This document shows positions 1-11,479 of a DNA stretch of 64,000 nucleotides, one piece after another. The number at the start of each line of letters is the position of its first letter. Within the stretch, counting starts at the first letter, position 1. This DNA comes from Anisus vortex (Eukaryota; Mollusca; Gastropoda; Planorbidae), in contig OX421497.1 of assembly GCA_949126835.1 (NCBI GenBank), positions 45,380,715 through 45,444,714 of the forward strand, given 5' to 3'. Position numbers and translations under genes: made by a program. Below the pieces are notes generated by a model. It did not search any database, was not told where the DNA came from, and saw only the letters and a program-made list of their open reading frames with translations.

Positions 1-969
1 CTTGGTGGGCCGCATTGTGGCCCTTCTGTTGCCTGTGGCACACCCCTGGAATAGATTAATCAATAGAGATATGTTATCTTTAATATATGGAAGAATATTC
101 AACACCAAGCTGTTTCTATTTTTTACTTGTGATTTTGTAGGCTGTATGATTTGGAACACATCTAGTTTCGCTGTAGTTTTAGATGAGTTGGGGGATATTA
201 TGTCGTCGAAGGTGTAACACAATAAGTTGCGTTTTTTTTTTTAAATCATCCCTGGGCACTGCTTTAAAATGCGAAATGTGTTTGCACGTAATACAACTGA
301 AAACTATTCAAATGTGAAATTCTTCCCCCAATTCTTACAAGAACAATCCTCGTTATATTATTTCACAAGAAACAGCATGTATAAAACATATTATATCATT
401 CAGTATATTTAAAATATCTTACAACAATTAGAAAATGTATACCATTATACAACCATTGGCATCTTTATACTATCTTAAATGTATTAGAATATTTATACCA
501 TGTCTTATCATCATTAACTTTAAACCATCTTAAATCATTTAGCATATTTATACCTTCTTACATCAATGAGCATCTTTATACTATCGTACATAATCATTAT
601 CTTTAGACCATCTTACATCATTCAGCATCTGAATACCTTCTTCCAAAATCAGCATCTCACTAGAAAACGTCTTACAACAAACGACATATTTCTAAAAGTG
701 TAAAACAAACAGTATCATTATATGATAAAATTTATTTTTTAAAAGTTTGAAATGTTACTTTGCAACAAAAAAAAATTGTAGAAGTCTGCAATTTGTATCT
801 CATATTGATTTTCAATAGTCTTTACTTGCGTCATGGATGTCATCCATTTCTGGACAACTGTAATTGGACACCGCTGTGTAAACTGATTGCCCATTCAAGC
901 ATCATATCATGTGTTGTAAACACCGTGGGATAACACCATCGCGCTGCCCATCTGATCATGCACGCTCAG

Positions 970-977
970 TATATAAG
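970..977 (+). promoter_or_regulatory. TATA box of secreted-peptide gene copy A
   Basis: TATATAAG lies 92 nt upstream of the start codon. The same octamer occurs at the equivalent place in copy B, and the flanking promoter (roughly 750-1061) is conserved between copies. Transcription probably starts about 30 nt downstream, near the shared ATTAGCCAGC. Confidence 0.65.
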
Positions 978-1061
978 TTAAATTGTGTTTTCGTTGATGT
1001 ATTAGCCAGCCAACGTCTGTCGCTTTTCGTTGTTCTGTAGTCACAATCTTGAGGAGAAAAA

Positions 1062-4000
1062 ATGGCCAACAAGTTGTTCATTGGTTTTGCAGTTCTCGTT
1101 GTCTGCCATGTTGCTTCCGCCAATTTATTGGCTCTTTCACAGTTGCTGGCCAACCGTAAGTCTGGCATTATAAATGTTTTGTTAATTTAAATAATCCCAA
1201 GCAATAAAATAGAACTCATGGTGTAATCCAGCAGTCCGCAACCTTTTGAAAACAGTGTTCCAAAAAAAAATATATTTCATTCAGCCTGCCAACATCCTAA
1301 AAACCATCCCGCCGTAGAACTGTATTTTTCTTGAAGAAGAGACTTGAAATTACGTTTAAGTTTTCTTCCGCGTGCCATTGAAAATCCCTAGGCGTGCCAA
1401 GTGTGGCACGCGTACATTAGGTTGCCGACCCCTGCTGTAAGAAAGGGCAGGAAGAGATTTGCATTCGTATCTATTTATCAGTTTTGTAGTCTTTAGTGAT
1501 GACATTAATAAGCCTTTTATACTCTCATAAGCACTGTACCCAAATTTATGTGAGGGCCCCTCATGGCCTCGCCCTACCTTCCACATAGGCCCACCTCAGA
1601 AAAATGCCGTTAATTCATGTTACATTTTGTACAATCATACATACTTTTTAAGTTGCGCTTAGCTTGGTTGGACTGGAGCGCTTAAATTGTAGGGAAATAA
1701 ATAAATTTTATTATACATTTTCAACGAAAGAATGGGGGTGTCACTAAACAAAATATTTTTGGGATGTGTGGGGGCCCCTATTGTGTGGGAGCCCCTGTTC
1801 CAATGGAACATGTGGAACATGCCTAAATACGCCACTGATTATACCAATTGTTTAGATGCAAGAAAATTACTTCTATATTTTTTATGTTTTTTGTTTCCAG
1901 GGACACTTGCGCCAATTCAACCTCTGAATGTGACCAACTTACTGGCACAGGGGCTGGCTAATTTGAAAGCCGTAGCGGCAGCAAATCCGACCAACTCTCT
2001 GCTTTCTAACTATGTGAACAGACTTCAGTCAGTCCGTAAGTGAATTTCAGTAGTGCAGCTAACACGGGATGGGTCAGCAGCCACAGTGGTCAAAGTTTCG
2101 GTACCAAAAATGATGACATCTATGTCAGTTAGCGTAGTAATTAACAAAAACCAACATGTTATATATGCGTTAATTTCCACTCTCCCATGAGGCAGCCCAT
2201 GCGCCTGTATCTCTAGCATTGACTCTGGTCAATTCAATCTTACTTCGCGACTAAACAATACATCAATACCTAAATCCTAACCTTGGGTTAAAGCTAGTTA
2301 CATTTAATAGTTACAACAATACGCCCTCATTAGCTATTTGTGATACAATAGACAATTTGTGTAAGTATTCATTCTTCTCAATTGTCATTGAACTATGCAG
2401 TGGTTTGTACGAACTAGTCAAAAAATAAAATACAAAAGAAAGCCACAAATCATTAAGGATTAAGTAAACTACAGACAAGCGTAGATGCACTACTGTCTGT
2501 AAAATAGCAAAAAATAATTAAATAAGTAAAAATGTTAACACTCGCCTACTATCCTTTTTAAAGTGTAGGTGTTGCTGGCTTTTTGTGAATCCGTTCATGG
2601 TATTTTCAGAAGGTAAATAGTTATGCATGTGCGGATAAGTATATTTAATTGAATCGTTTATTAGGAAAAAATTCGATCACGATCATGACATTTATTTTAG
2701 GAAACAGAGAGAGATGGGGTTATCAGCTTCAACAATCAGTCTTTAAATTATTTTATTAAAACAAACCTTGGGATTCCTCATTTAGAAATAACTTTGAATG
2801 CTGACAGATAAGAAGTTAATCTATCCCTTGTTTACCAAGACTAAGCAATAGTCTTGTCAACAGCAGCCTGGTCCAAGTGCCGTTAGTTGCCAACCCCTTC
2901 TTTACGCACTACATAACTTATAGTTTAGACTATAAAAGGACCGCAGAAAGCCTTTATGAAATGGTCATAGAAATCCTTCATTTTAGCACGGTATATTAAA
3001 CGTTACGTCATTTATTTTGTATTTTATACGACTATTAAAAAGAGTTTACCTAAAATTCTCTCGCGGGTAAGATATAAATTGCGCCTGGCAGGATATCGCC
3101 CGCTGGCCTTGAGTTTAACGCTTAAAAAGATAGTTTTAACAAAAACCAGCTCGTGATTGTCAAATCATATCTTCGAATGTTTCCCTTAGAAATGTTGCTA
3201 TAACTTGCTATAACTCATGTGTTCAAAGTTATTTATATTTTTGTTTAGCAAGCACAAATTACATTGTGAAATTTATAAATACCAAAAGAAGTGTTCTTTG
3301 AAGTATATTTTTTTAACATTTTTTCACAACATTGATGCTCTAGTTATTATTACTTTTGTGTATCTTTCCAGTCAACTCAACGGCTGCAAGGTTACCTATT
3401 TTAACTCTTAACCCTTTTCACACTCAACTCGCGCAAGCATTGACTAACTTGAGAGCATCAACATTGGCTACAAGTCTGAGTAATCTGCAAGCCTTGTTCC
3501 AAAACGCTTGTAAGTATTTAAAAAAAACACTAAAAAAAACAACAACAAACACATGCCATTTTGAAAATAGTTTTTTTGGTTTGTGTCGTTTTCATTATTA
3601 AAAAAAAAACACTTCTAAATTTAAGACCTACATCTTTTGCATCCAGCTTATATAAGCTTATACTGTTTGTTAAAAGAACAGTTGTTACAAATCCGGTTTT
3701 TCTGTCGTCTGTTTAGCATCTTTGCACTCTGAAATAATACCTTCAAGCCACTCTATGAATGTTTAAAAAACGAAATTAATGCTAGACCGTACGTACAATA
3801 ACTACAATCAAATTCACTGGTCAATACGTAGTAGCTTCTTTTGTCGCTAAGCGAATATAACAACACTGATGCGTATCTTATATTATAGATTTGTTTGAGG
3901 GTAGAGTTAGAATGGATTTTCACCAAAGTTTTAAGAATGCAGATAAGAAAACGAGTACTAGAAAGTTGTAGAGACTACGAGAAAACGTAATAGTGTATTT

Positions 4001-5555
4001 ACTTCATAACAAATAACTATCTATACAATTATACGCAAATAATATCTAAGCCAAAGTTGAATATAAATAAACAGATATAAATGAAATCTTGAGACAGATC
4101 CAAATACAATGTTAAAAAACCTGTTATACACGTATAACACAGTCCAATAGTTCTTTTTTGGTAACAATAATAATATTAATAATAATGAATATCGCTTCTA
4201 TTGATGCTATTTTATTACCGTATATACTCGCGTATAAGTCGCACTTTTTGTTACAGAAAATTTCGACAAATAGTAGGGGTGCGCCTTATACACCGGTGCG
4301 ACTTATACGCGAGTATATACGGTATGCTCAGGTGCGCTCTAGAAGATTATTACGTCCACTAGGCCCAAAACTCCCTTGACAGTCAGGAACCGCAGGACCA
4401 GCCGGCCTCACAAACTTGACATTTTCAACAATGTCCACGTTTTTAATATCATTCTCCTGCAAACACATTTTCTATCTAATGTGTTTAAATAAAAAAAAAG
4501 TTGAGGTGTTTCCAGAAACCTTTCCTTTTCCCTATAATAAGATTATAAGATACTGTTTTAAGATAAAAATAAGAATATAAGATACTGTTTTAAACTAAAG
4601 TCGCTAAATTTACGGAGGTAATTTGTTTCTTACATTTTCAGTGGGCGGAGGAGCAACAGCTGCTGTAAGTATAATATTATGTATAATGTTCAGCCAGTAA
4701 AGCCACATTTGTTATGTTCATTTTAAAAACAAAGAGAATTCTAAAAACAAAACAAGACACGTAAAGTAATTAAGAAATCTAACAAAACATCAGGATTCAT
4801 AAAAAGGAACTTTTACAAGCGTAATAAGAATATAAAACTAAAATGCTATCTCACATTAGTTAGACCTATATAAGAATATGCATCATCTGAATGGGATTCA
4901 TCAACTAAAGAAAACATACAAAAATTAGAACCAATTCAGAAAAGACCTGCAAGGTTCATTACTAGCGAATATTCACAAATGACAAGAGTAACACCAACAG
5001 TCAAATCACGAAACTTAGAAACACTAGAGGACAGAAGGGCAAAAAGTAAAGTAGTAATAATACATAAGGCATTAAACTCTAATTTAGAAATACAACACAA
5101 TAACAACCTGTTGCAAAGCTCAAATGGACATAAAAGACAAAAAAAAAGTTCCTTATCCCTTATGCAAGAAAAAAAGCATATAAATACTATTTCCTCCCGA
5201 GGGCTCTTGGGCTTGGAATGGGTTGCCTGAAGAAACCAGGAAGACCAGTATTAACATTATTTAAAATATTAATAGAGATGCAAGACTAGACTCGGACCAC
5301 GGATGAGCGTATGATGCAATAATTTTCTTTATAGAAGGAGCGTCAGTAATATATAAGATAAGATACATAGCTTACAATGACCTCATTAGTTTTTGTATGT
5401 TGTATATTTCAAATCCTCTTATAAATTTGCATAATATACATATTTTTTTGCTTAATTAATCCATGAACCAAATTTTAGAGTATTATTGAACTATTTTTTC
5501 TACTTATTTCGTATAAATGATTATTAATCTTTCTGTATTTCAGGCTGGAAAATAA
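1062..5555 (+). CDS. small secreted protein, unknown family, copy A (5 exons)
   Basis: I do not recognise the family. Coding exons: 1062-1155, 1901-2035, 3372-3509, 4642-4664, 5544-5555. All junctions are GT-AG; introns 1-3 are phase 1 and intron 4 is phase 0. The 133-aa product starts MANKLFIGFAVLVVCHVASA, a typical 20-residue signal peptide. Exon 2 contains NVTNLLAQGLANLKAV (an N-glycosylation sequon and an amphipathic helix). Exon 3 contains a similar TQLAQALTNLRAS segment, suggesting an internal duplication. Exon 4 encodes a short Gly/Ala linker (LGGGATAA) and exon 5 only AGK-stop. The Gly-Lys end resembles a C-terminal amidation signal. There are no cysteines after the signal peptide. 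The start is chosen because the signal peptide begins there, with a good context (A at -3, G at +4), and the same start is conserved in copy B. A secreted peptide, peptide precursor or antimicrobial-like role is inference only. Confidence 0.8.
1229..1434. mobile_element. hAT-type MITE in intron 1 of copy A
   Basis: The left end CAGCAGTCCGCAACC and right end GGTTGCCGACCCCTG form imperfect terminal inverted repeats matching the other copies here (19199-19396, 54534-54740, about 62589-62783). Flanking 8-mers (gtgtaatc and ctgtaaga) agree only partly, so this copy is older. It has no coding capacity. Confidence 0.65.
4218..4322. mobile_element. 105-bp TIR MITE with TA target site
   Basis: It begins CCGTATATACTCGCGTATAA and ends with the inverted equivalent, giving about 26-bp near-perfect terminal inverted repeats. 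It is flanked on both sides by TA (4216-4217 and 4323-4324). The TA duplication suggests a Tc1/mariner/pogo-type source, which is inference. It sits in intron 3 of copy A. Confidence 0.75.
4770..5372 (+). mobile_element. 5'-truncated CR1/jockey-like LINE (family A) 3' end in intron 4 of copy A
   Basis: A decayed frame reads like the C-terminal end of a non-LTR reverse transcriptase protein (phrases LVRPI, NLETLEDRRAKSKV, IIHKALN, then a WNGLPEE-like end). It is followed by a 3' UTR containing atgcaagactagactcggac and ggagcgtc, and a short TATAAGAT-type tail. The same 3' UTR recurs at 12935-13185, 18545-18805, 39250-39500 (minus), 43960-44190 and 58770-59000 (minus). The 5' truncation plus simple-repeat tail is typical of target-primed insertion. 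Confidence 0.75.
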
Positions 5556-5626
5556 GATATAAAATTAGTTTCAACTGACCAAGGATTTTTTTACCATACA
5601 TGACTGGAAATCGGTTTCGTTGAAGA

Positions 5627-5632
5627 AATAAA
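5627..5632 (+). terminator. polyadenylation signal, copy A
   Basis: AATAAA 72 nt after the stop codon, inside a block (GTTGAAGAAATAAATGAT) that is conserved at the same place in copy B. This marks the probable transcript end about 15-30 nt downstream. Confidence 0.6.
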
Positions 5633-6725
5633 TGATGTCATAAATTATACATACAGACTTATTTATTCATTGTATGTTTGTATGTCTTCTCGGATTACAA
5701 TCATTAAAAAAATTAACCTAAAAATTAATTTGCTGTTACTTCACACAGCCTTCACGAGAAAAAAAAAAGCAAAGAATTTCCTACTGGCATATGGTTTCAT
5801 TTTTCTTTTAAAGCCATGCTTCACTAAAGGCCAAGATTTACTAATCACTGGTTTAGTAAAATAATGATATAATACAAACCAATTTGTAATTATATTAAAA
5901 TTCTAATTATTAAAGACCAATAAAGTATATTATCTCATTCTTTTCGGAAATAAGGCCGGATTATGACCCTACGAGGCCCAGGGCGTTTAAATATTTTAGT
6001 GCCTTACTTAAATCAAAGACATGAATAAGATGGACCACTAGCTTTGATATTTCTGCTATTTGATAACTTGAAATACTCTTTTTTTCGGAATTTCCGAACG
6101 CACCTTGTCCTCTAGACTTCCGGTTTAGTAATTCGCTATGATTTTCTTAATAGAAAATTTAGATTAAAATCAAAAGTTGTATGCATCGGAAAACTTTAGG
6201 TAGGTTTAGGAGTAATTGAGGACAGCGTTATTGGTAGTGCACGAAGAAAACACTTAAGTAGATTCCGACCAAAATTCGGTTAAATTAAATATCTATTTTA
6301 ACTTTCAATTTTTAGACTGCAATAATAGTGCTACTTCTATTACTCTTCTTATTGATAATTTTGAATAACATTATACATAATACATGTGTATACAACTGTA
6401 TATTAAGCTTACATTTTCTATGTAGGGATGTTAAACGAATACCGGATTCCGATTTTCGGTTTTGTCGGAAACGAAATCATTTTGGAATTTAAAAAACTTA
6501 TATTGACAGCCTTAGTTCTATTGTTTACTTAGATAGAGTACCCATAAACTATTTAATATTACACTAAAATGTGCAATCTTTTAAAATCTGCAGTCTTTTA
6601 AAATCTTTTGTTTGGCTATTTCTATTTATTTTTCGGTTACGGTTTCGGTTTTGGCCGAATGTGTAGTAAAATTATCGGTATCATCTTAGGTTTCAGCCGA
6701 AAGTCAATTTATAACGTTCGATATG

Positions 6726-7019
6726 TATTGTGAGCTATTTTGAGTGAAAGAGAGTGGATATGAATGAATTAAAATCTATTGTCGACAAATGGGTGTGTGT
6801 AGGCGTGTATGTGTGTGTGTGTGTGTGTGTGTGAGCTCAGTGATGTTATTGTAAAGATAGGAATGAATGAACTCAAGTCAGTTAGGGGGAATCGTGAATG
6901 AAGGGAGCGAACACGGGGTGTGTAAGATAGGAAGACTGGACATTCGGGGTATGAGAGCTGAACAGGAGAGAGCTGTAGGGATTTTAATTGGTGATTCGGT
7001 ATGTACATGTAAAATAAAG
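6726..7019 (+). repeat. truncated 5' LTR
   Basis: Matches 9677-9971 of the 3' LTR, including a GT microsatellite and AATAAAG near the end. It begins TATTGTGAGC where the 3' LTR has TGTTGTGAGC. The match stops after 'aaaataaag', where the internal deletion begins. Confidence 0.85.
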
Positions 7020-8899
7020 TCTATACTAACAGAAGAGATGGAAGACCCAATAACCAGAACTGCATACGACTACCTGTTAAACTTGAAGAAGAAACTACAA
7101 AACGCATGCGCATTCGCGACAAAAAGGACCGAAGAAGGAATGGAAAAGTCAAAAAGTTTGCATCCATTAAAAAAATCGAAGCTGGAGATCATGTGTTAGT
7201 GTTGATACCTCAACAAATAAATAAATTGGAACTTCGATGGGGGGGTCCCTTCGAAGTGGTAAAGAAGATATCCAATTTAAACTATGAGGTTAGAGTGAAC
7301 GATAAAGTCAAAACATTTCATGTCAACAGAATCATGTTGTACCACCCCAGAAATAACACTATTGGGAAAAGAACACACTACAGAGTAAACACAATTTCAG
7401 GGGTGATAACAGAATACGACGAGGGAGGAAACGGTGACACAGTTGACCTCGACCTTGGAATACCCTTAAATATGGTGAAGACACCAGACTTTAATAACAA
7501 GACGGACCTGAAGGCCGTAAAAATCAGTGACAGCCTGAATGGTAAGCAGAGAAAGAGAATCGAAGAAGTAGTTTGTAAACACAGGGGCGTGATAAGTAAT
7601 GTCCCAGGCAAGACAAATTTAGTAGTACACGATATTATCCTCACCAATAAAAAACCTATTAGAGTAAGGCCATACGGAATACCATATGCGCAGAGGGAGA
7701 TAATGAGGAAAGAACTAGACGAAATGGAAACTTTAGGGATAATAGAAAGATCGAATTCCGATTTCAGTGCACCGGTAGTCCTAGTTAGGAAAAGAGACGG
7801 GGGGACGAGGTTCTGTGTAGACTTCAGAAAGTTGAATGCTGTGACAGTATATGACGCCGAACCAATACCAGACCAGGAAGAACTTTTTAGCAAGCTAAAT
7901 AGAGCAAATTATATGTCAAAGTTAGACCTCACAAAAGGGTATTGGCAAATAGGACTTAGACAGGAGTGTAAGAAACTCACAGCTTTTACAACACCATGGG
8001 GACTTATACATTTTAACTACCTACCCTTTGGACTGTCTACAGCTCCAGCAACATTTGCTAGACTTATGCGTTATGTGTTAGAAGGGCTAGACAATGTTGT
8101 TTCATTTTTTGATGATATATGCGTGTATAGTGAAACTTTTGAACAGCACGTACAGACACTAGACAAAGTTTTTTGTAGATTGAGTGAAGCGGGTTTAACA
8201 GTCAAACCAGAAAAACTAGAATTGGGTTTTGAGAAAATAAGCTTTCTAGGTCACATGGTTGAAAAGGTATAATAACACCTGAAAAATCAAAGATAGAGAA
8301 GATATTACACATTTCAGTTCCTAGAACAAAGAAACAGGTTAGAGCTTTAATAGGACTTATATCCTACTACGCGAAGTTCATACCTAACTTCAGTAAAATT
8401 AAAGCTGTTTTGACTGACCTACTTAAGAAAGGCAAACCAAACAAAATAAATTGGACAGGGGAGTGCCAAAGAGCATTAGAGTTATTGCAAAGTCACTTAA
8501 ACTCAGAGCCATTCTTAATTTTACCAGATGTAAACGGTAGATTTGTACTACGCTGTGATGCGTCTTCCAGGGGCGTTGGCGGGGTACTATTACAATATAG
8601 AGATGGGGCCTTGCGGCCAGTTAAATATGTAAGCAGAAAGCTGTTACCGCGAGAAACACGGTTCTCGACTATTGAGCGAGAATGTTTATCTATTATTTGG
8701 ACTATAGGAAAGCTAGCTTTGTATTTAAGTAATTCAAACTTTATACTGCAAACAGACCAGAGGGCTCTACAATATCTAAATAGCTGTAAATACAAAAACT
8801 CCAGGATAACAAGGTGGGCTATTTTACTGCAAGAATTTAAGTTTAAGGTGGAACATATACCAGGCAAATTTAATCGCAGATTACCTCTCAAGGAATTAA
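7020..8899 (+). pseudogene. broken pol: integrase C-terminus, reverse transcriptase, RNase H
   Basis: Longest open piece 7106-8272 (388 codons). In order: an integrase C-terminal GPY/F-like domain (GDHVLVLIP, then WGGPFEVVKKI), a linker, then reverse transcriptase with SAPVVLVRKRDGG, LDLTKGYWQI, LPFGLSTAPATF and the catalytic FFDDICVYS. RNase H follows in another frame at 8410 onward (RCDASSRGVGGVLLQ, ERECLSIIW, LQTDQRALQYL). Reading-frame breaks are seen near 7100-7110, near 8262-8270 (just after LGHMVEK), and near 8871-8876 before the family's terminal DYLSR motif. It cannot encode a working polyprotein. Integrase lying upstream of reverse transcriptase is the reverse of standard Ty3/Gypsy order. 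Confidence 0.85.
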
Positions 8900-9676
8900 A
8901 TTGTAGCAGTAACTTGCAAAAGAACATTTGTACATGAACAATTTTTTTTATTATTAAAGCAACAGGACTGTGTTGTTTTTTTTAAAACAGATTGATAAAT
9001 AAATGTGTAACAGTGCTCAGTCAGAATGACAAGAGGATTTGAGGATTGTGTACGCTCAAATATTTTTTGTCATGAGCACAAATGATGACAATTTTTCTTG
9101 TATTCATTATTTTTTTATTTTTTTTTTCTCTTCATTGTCAATGTGATTATATTCGCTTCTAAAGCAGAGTTATAATAAATGTATAACTTGTTCATACAAG
9201 TGTAATTAAAATGATTAGATCTATTCTAATGTCGTATTTATCATTAACTTAATGAGGTTACGGTAAAAGATATTATTATGGTAGTATTTTATAATAGGTT
9301 GTAGCGTTTTAATATGTATATAAAATGTAAAAGAACTTGACTATGTTATATGTAACCTACGGTATAATTCATTATTATGATCGCATTATTTGATTTCATG
9401 ACGTATTTAATATATATGCTTATAATATTATAATTAATGTGTAGATACTTTTGTGTACAAACTATTATTGTGTGGAAGTCAGTTCTGTTTGGTATAGATG
9501 TATTGTAAAAATAGATATAAACTATTTTGGTTGCACAAACCACGAAATTGTGATTAACTTTAAGGTATGTGAATGAAAGGTATAGACAAAATAACTCGGA
9601 TTGTAGTGTACATTTTTTTTCTTTTATTTTAGTTATCAGGCAATTAAAGGATTAATCGCCTTAGGGTGGGAGTAGA
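8900..9676. other. non-coding tail of the Gypsy element
   Basis: AT-rich, with no open frame I can assign. It ends in a purine-rich tract immediately before the 3' LTR, the expected place for the polypurine tract. Confidence 0.6.
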
Positions 9677-9754
9677 TGTTGTGAGCTATTTTGAGTGAAA
9701 GAGAGTGGATATGAATGAATTAAAATCTATTGTCGACAAATGGGTGTGTGTAGG

Positions 9755-9786
<32 letters not shown>

Positions 9787-10038
9787 AGCTCAGTGATGTT
9801 ATTGTAAAGATAGGAATGAATGAACTCAAGTCAGTTAGGGGGAATCGTGAATGAAGGGAGCGAACACGGGGTGTGTAAGATAGGAAGACTGGACATTCGG
9901 GGTATGAGAGCTGAACAGGAGAGAGCTGTAGGGATTTTGATTGGTGATTCGGTATGTACATGTAAAATAAAGGTGGAACTGAAACCCTTGTGTCCAGCGT
10001 GTTAGTTGAATAAAGAACAGTGTAATATAATTATAACA
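9677..10038 (+). repeat. 3' LTR of the 6.7-10.0 kb Gypsy element
   Basis: Starts TGTTGTGAGC and ends TTATAACA, 362 nt, carrying a (GT)n tract. Its last ~68 nt (including a second AATAAA) are missing from the 5' LTR. It is followed by the target duplicate ATATG. Confidence 0.85.
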
Positions 10039-10375
10039 ATATGGTTTCGTTTTCGACCGAAAGCAAAAATTTGGTTTCGGTCGGTCTCTACACTTAGCTC
10101 TAAAAATAGAGCAAGTGGTCCATCTTATTATATAGTCTTTGATTAAATATGTACTTGGATAATATAAACAATGTTAAAATTTATCTATTTTTATATTTAA
10201 AAATGAAACACTTCTTACAATAATACATGATACACATGATTAATTTAGAATAATTTTACTTTCATTTAGATTCCATTGTAGTTCCCTATCTTTGATCATA
10301 TTTCCTAAAACTTTAATTTGTTTTAGGCAAAAACAAGTTTCTTGTCAACTTATTTAATAAAGTTAACTGCGTTTA

Positions 10376-10612
10376 CCAGTTTCTGAGGCGACGGCATACT
10401 AGGGGGTGTGTAGCCAACACAACGCCTAGCCGCTTTTACTTTAACCCAACTAATGTCAGGTACCCAATCAGAGTTGGGTAGACTCAAGGACAGACTCAAG
10501 TCCCGGGAAAAAAATCCTAGCCTAGAGCAGGATTCGAGCCTAGAACCTTTGGATCGCCAGTCGAACGCGCTGCCGCCCAGCCACAGAGCCCCATATTCGT
10601 TACGGTTATGGC
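10376..10612 (-). mobile_element. tRNA-derived SINE (minus orientation)
   Basis: Member of the window's main SINE family: contains the shared blocks aatgtcaggtaccc, agttgggtagactca, and the B-box-like ggattcgagcc in reverse orientation. Other copies: 13848-14096, 15925-16146 and its duplicates, 27798-28052, 33678-33930, 38866-39136, 42531-42738, 43380-43619, 49108-49278, 49288-49550, 56745-57022. Confidence 0.75.
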
Positions 10613-10665
10613 GTACTAATAAAAATGCTCAAGATTGACTAAGAAATTACATTTGACGTGTACCG

Positions 10666-11228
10666 ATTGGGCGTCAATTCACATTTATCTACTGGGCATC
10701 AATTCACTTTATCTACTGGGCATCAATTTACTTTTGTCTAATGGGCAACAATTTACTTTATCTACTGGGCATCAATTCACTTTATCTACTGGGCATCAAT
10801 TCAAATTTATCTACTGGGCATCAATTCACTTTATCTATTGGGCATCAATTCACTTTATCTACTGGGCATCAATTCACTTTTATCTACTGGGCATCAATTT
10901 ACTTTTGTCTACTGGGCATCAATTTACTTGTATCTACTGGGCATCAATTCACTTTATCTACTGGGCATCAATTCACATTTATCTACTGGGCATCAATTCA
11001 CTTTATCTACTGGGCATCAATTTACTTTTGTCTACTGGGCATCAATTTACTTTTGTCTACTGGGCATCAATTCACTTTGTCTACTGGGCATCAATTTACT
11101 TTTGTCTACTGGGCATCAATTTACTTTTATCTACTGGGCATCAATTCACTTTTGTCTACTGGGCATTAATTCACTTTTATCTACTGGGCATCAATTCACT
11201 TTTGTCTACTGGGCATTATTTCACTTTT
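10666..11228. repeat. ~25-bp minisatellite
   Basis: About 22 tandem copies of a unit like ctactgggcatcaattcact plus a variable 4-6 nt T-rich end (24-26 nt). It stays open in several frames only because of the repeat. I see no reason to call it coding. Confidence 0.9.
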
Positions 11229-11479
11229 ATATTCAGTGAGAATAAATTTAAATGACACGGAATTGACATTAATGGACATATCACTTTGAAAGAAAAATAT
11301 ATAAATTTTTATTTATTTTGAAACTATCTCTCTTCTATTTAAAATTATTTAAATATTTACATCTTCTTATTCTTCATATTACTGTGGAGACATCATTAGG
11401 CCCGAGAAAAAAGTCCACAGTTTAACTTCATATACAATTTTATAACATACAAACAAGAATTACTAACAGTTGACGGAGT

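Larger units (their letters stand above)
124..5940. repeat. left copy of a large tandem duplication
   Basis: This stretch and 14308-20035 are diverged copies of one segment containing promoter, five exons and 3' flank. Matching landmarks are the block with gtaggctgtatgattt (near 136 and 14319), the series of 'catctttatac' phrases in the upstream region, the TATA box, every exon, and the 3' flank around the AATAAA signal. Later insertions (hAT MITE, LINE, SINE, minisatellites) differ between the copies, so the duplication predates them. Outer breakpoints are approximate because similarity fades rather than stopping sharply. Confidence 0.8.
6726..10038 (+). mobile_element. internally deleted Ty3/Gypsy element, Gmr1-like domain order
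   Basis: Bounded by 5-bp target duplications ATATG (6721-6725 and 10039-10043). The 3' LTR is 9677-10038 (TGT...ACA). The 5' LTR (6726-7019) is cut short by about 68 nt, so the primer site is missing. Between them lies a pol remnant and a purine-rich tract (about 9663-9676) just before the 3' LTR. gag, protease and the integrase catalytic core are absent. Apart from a GT-repeat length difference, the shared LTR portions differ at only a couple of positions, so the insertion is recent. Confidence 0.85.
6012..10143. mobile_element. TIR-bordered DNA element split by a Gypsy insertion
   Basis: Left end near 6012 (aatcaaagac, then ataagatggaccact) and right end near 10105-10143 (agtggtccatcttat, then gtctttgatt) are inverted copies of each other. 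Both arms carry 'ttcggttt..cggt' motifs. A left-half copy also lies at about 45386-45545. Both ends abut TTAA-containing sequence, but the target duplication is uncertain. No transposase is visible, so it is non-autonomous. The Gypsy element at 6726-10038 interrupts it. Confidence 0.6.

Noticed and set aside
2..217. 71-codon frame at the left edge
   Set aside because: Part of it lies in the non-coding upstream block that is duplicated at 14.3 kb, where the frame is not conserved.
7378..7893. 171-codon minus frame
   Set aside because: Antisense shadow of the Gypsy pol region, which shows clear RT motifs on the plus strand.
10635..11255. Three overlapping long plus frames rich in STGHQFT/YWASIHF repeats
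   Set aside because: They are translations of the 25-bp minisatellite in different frames. No start context, splice site or codon bias.
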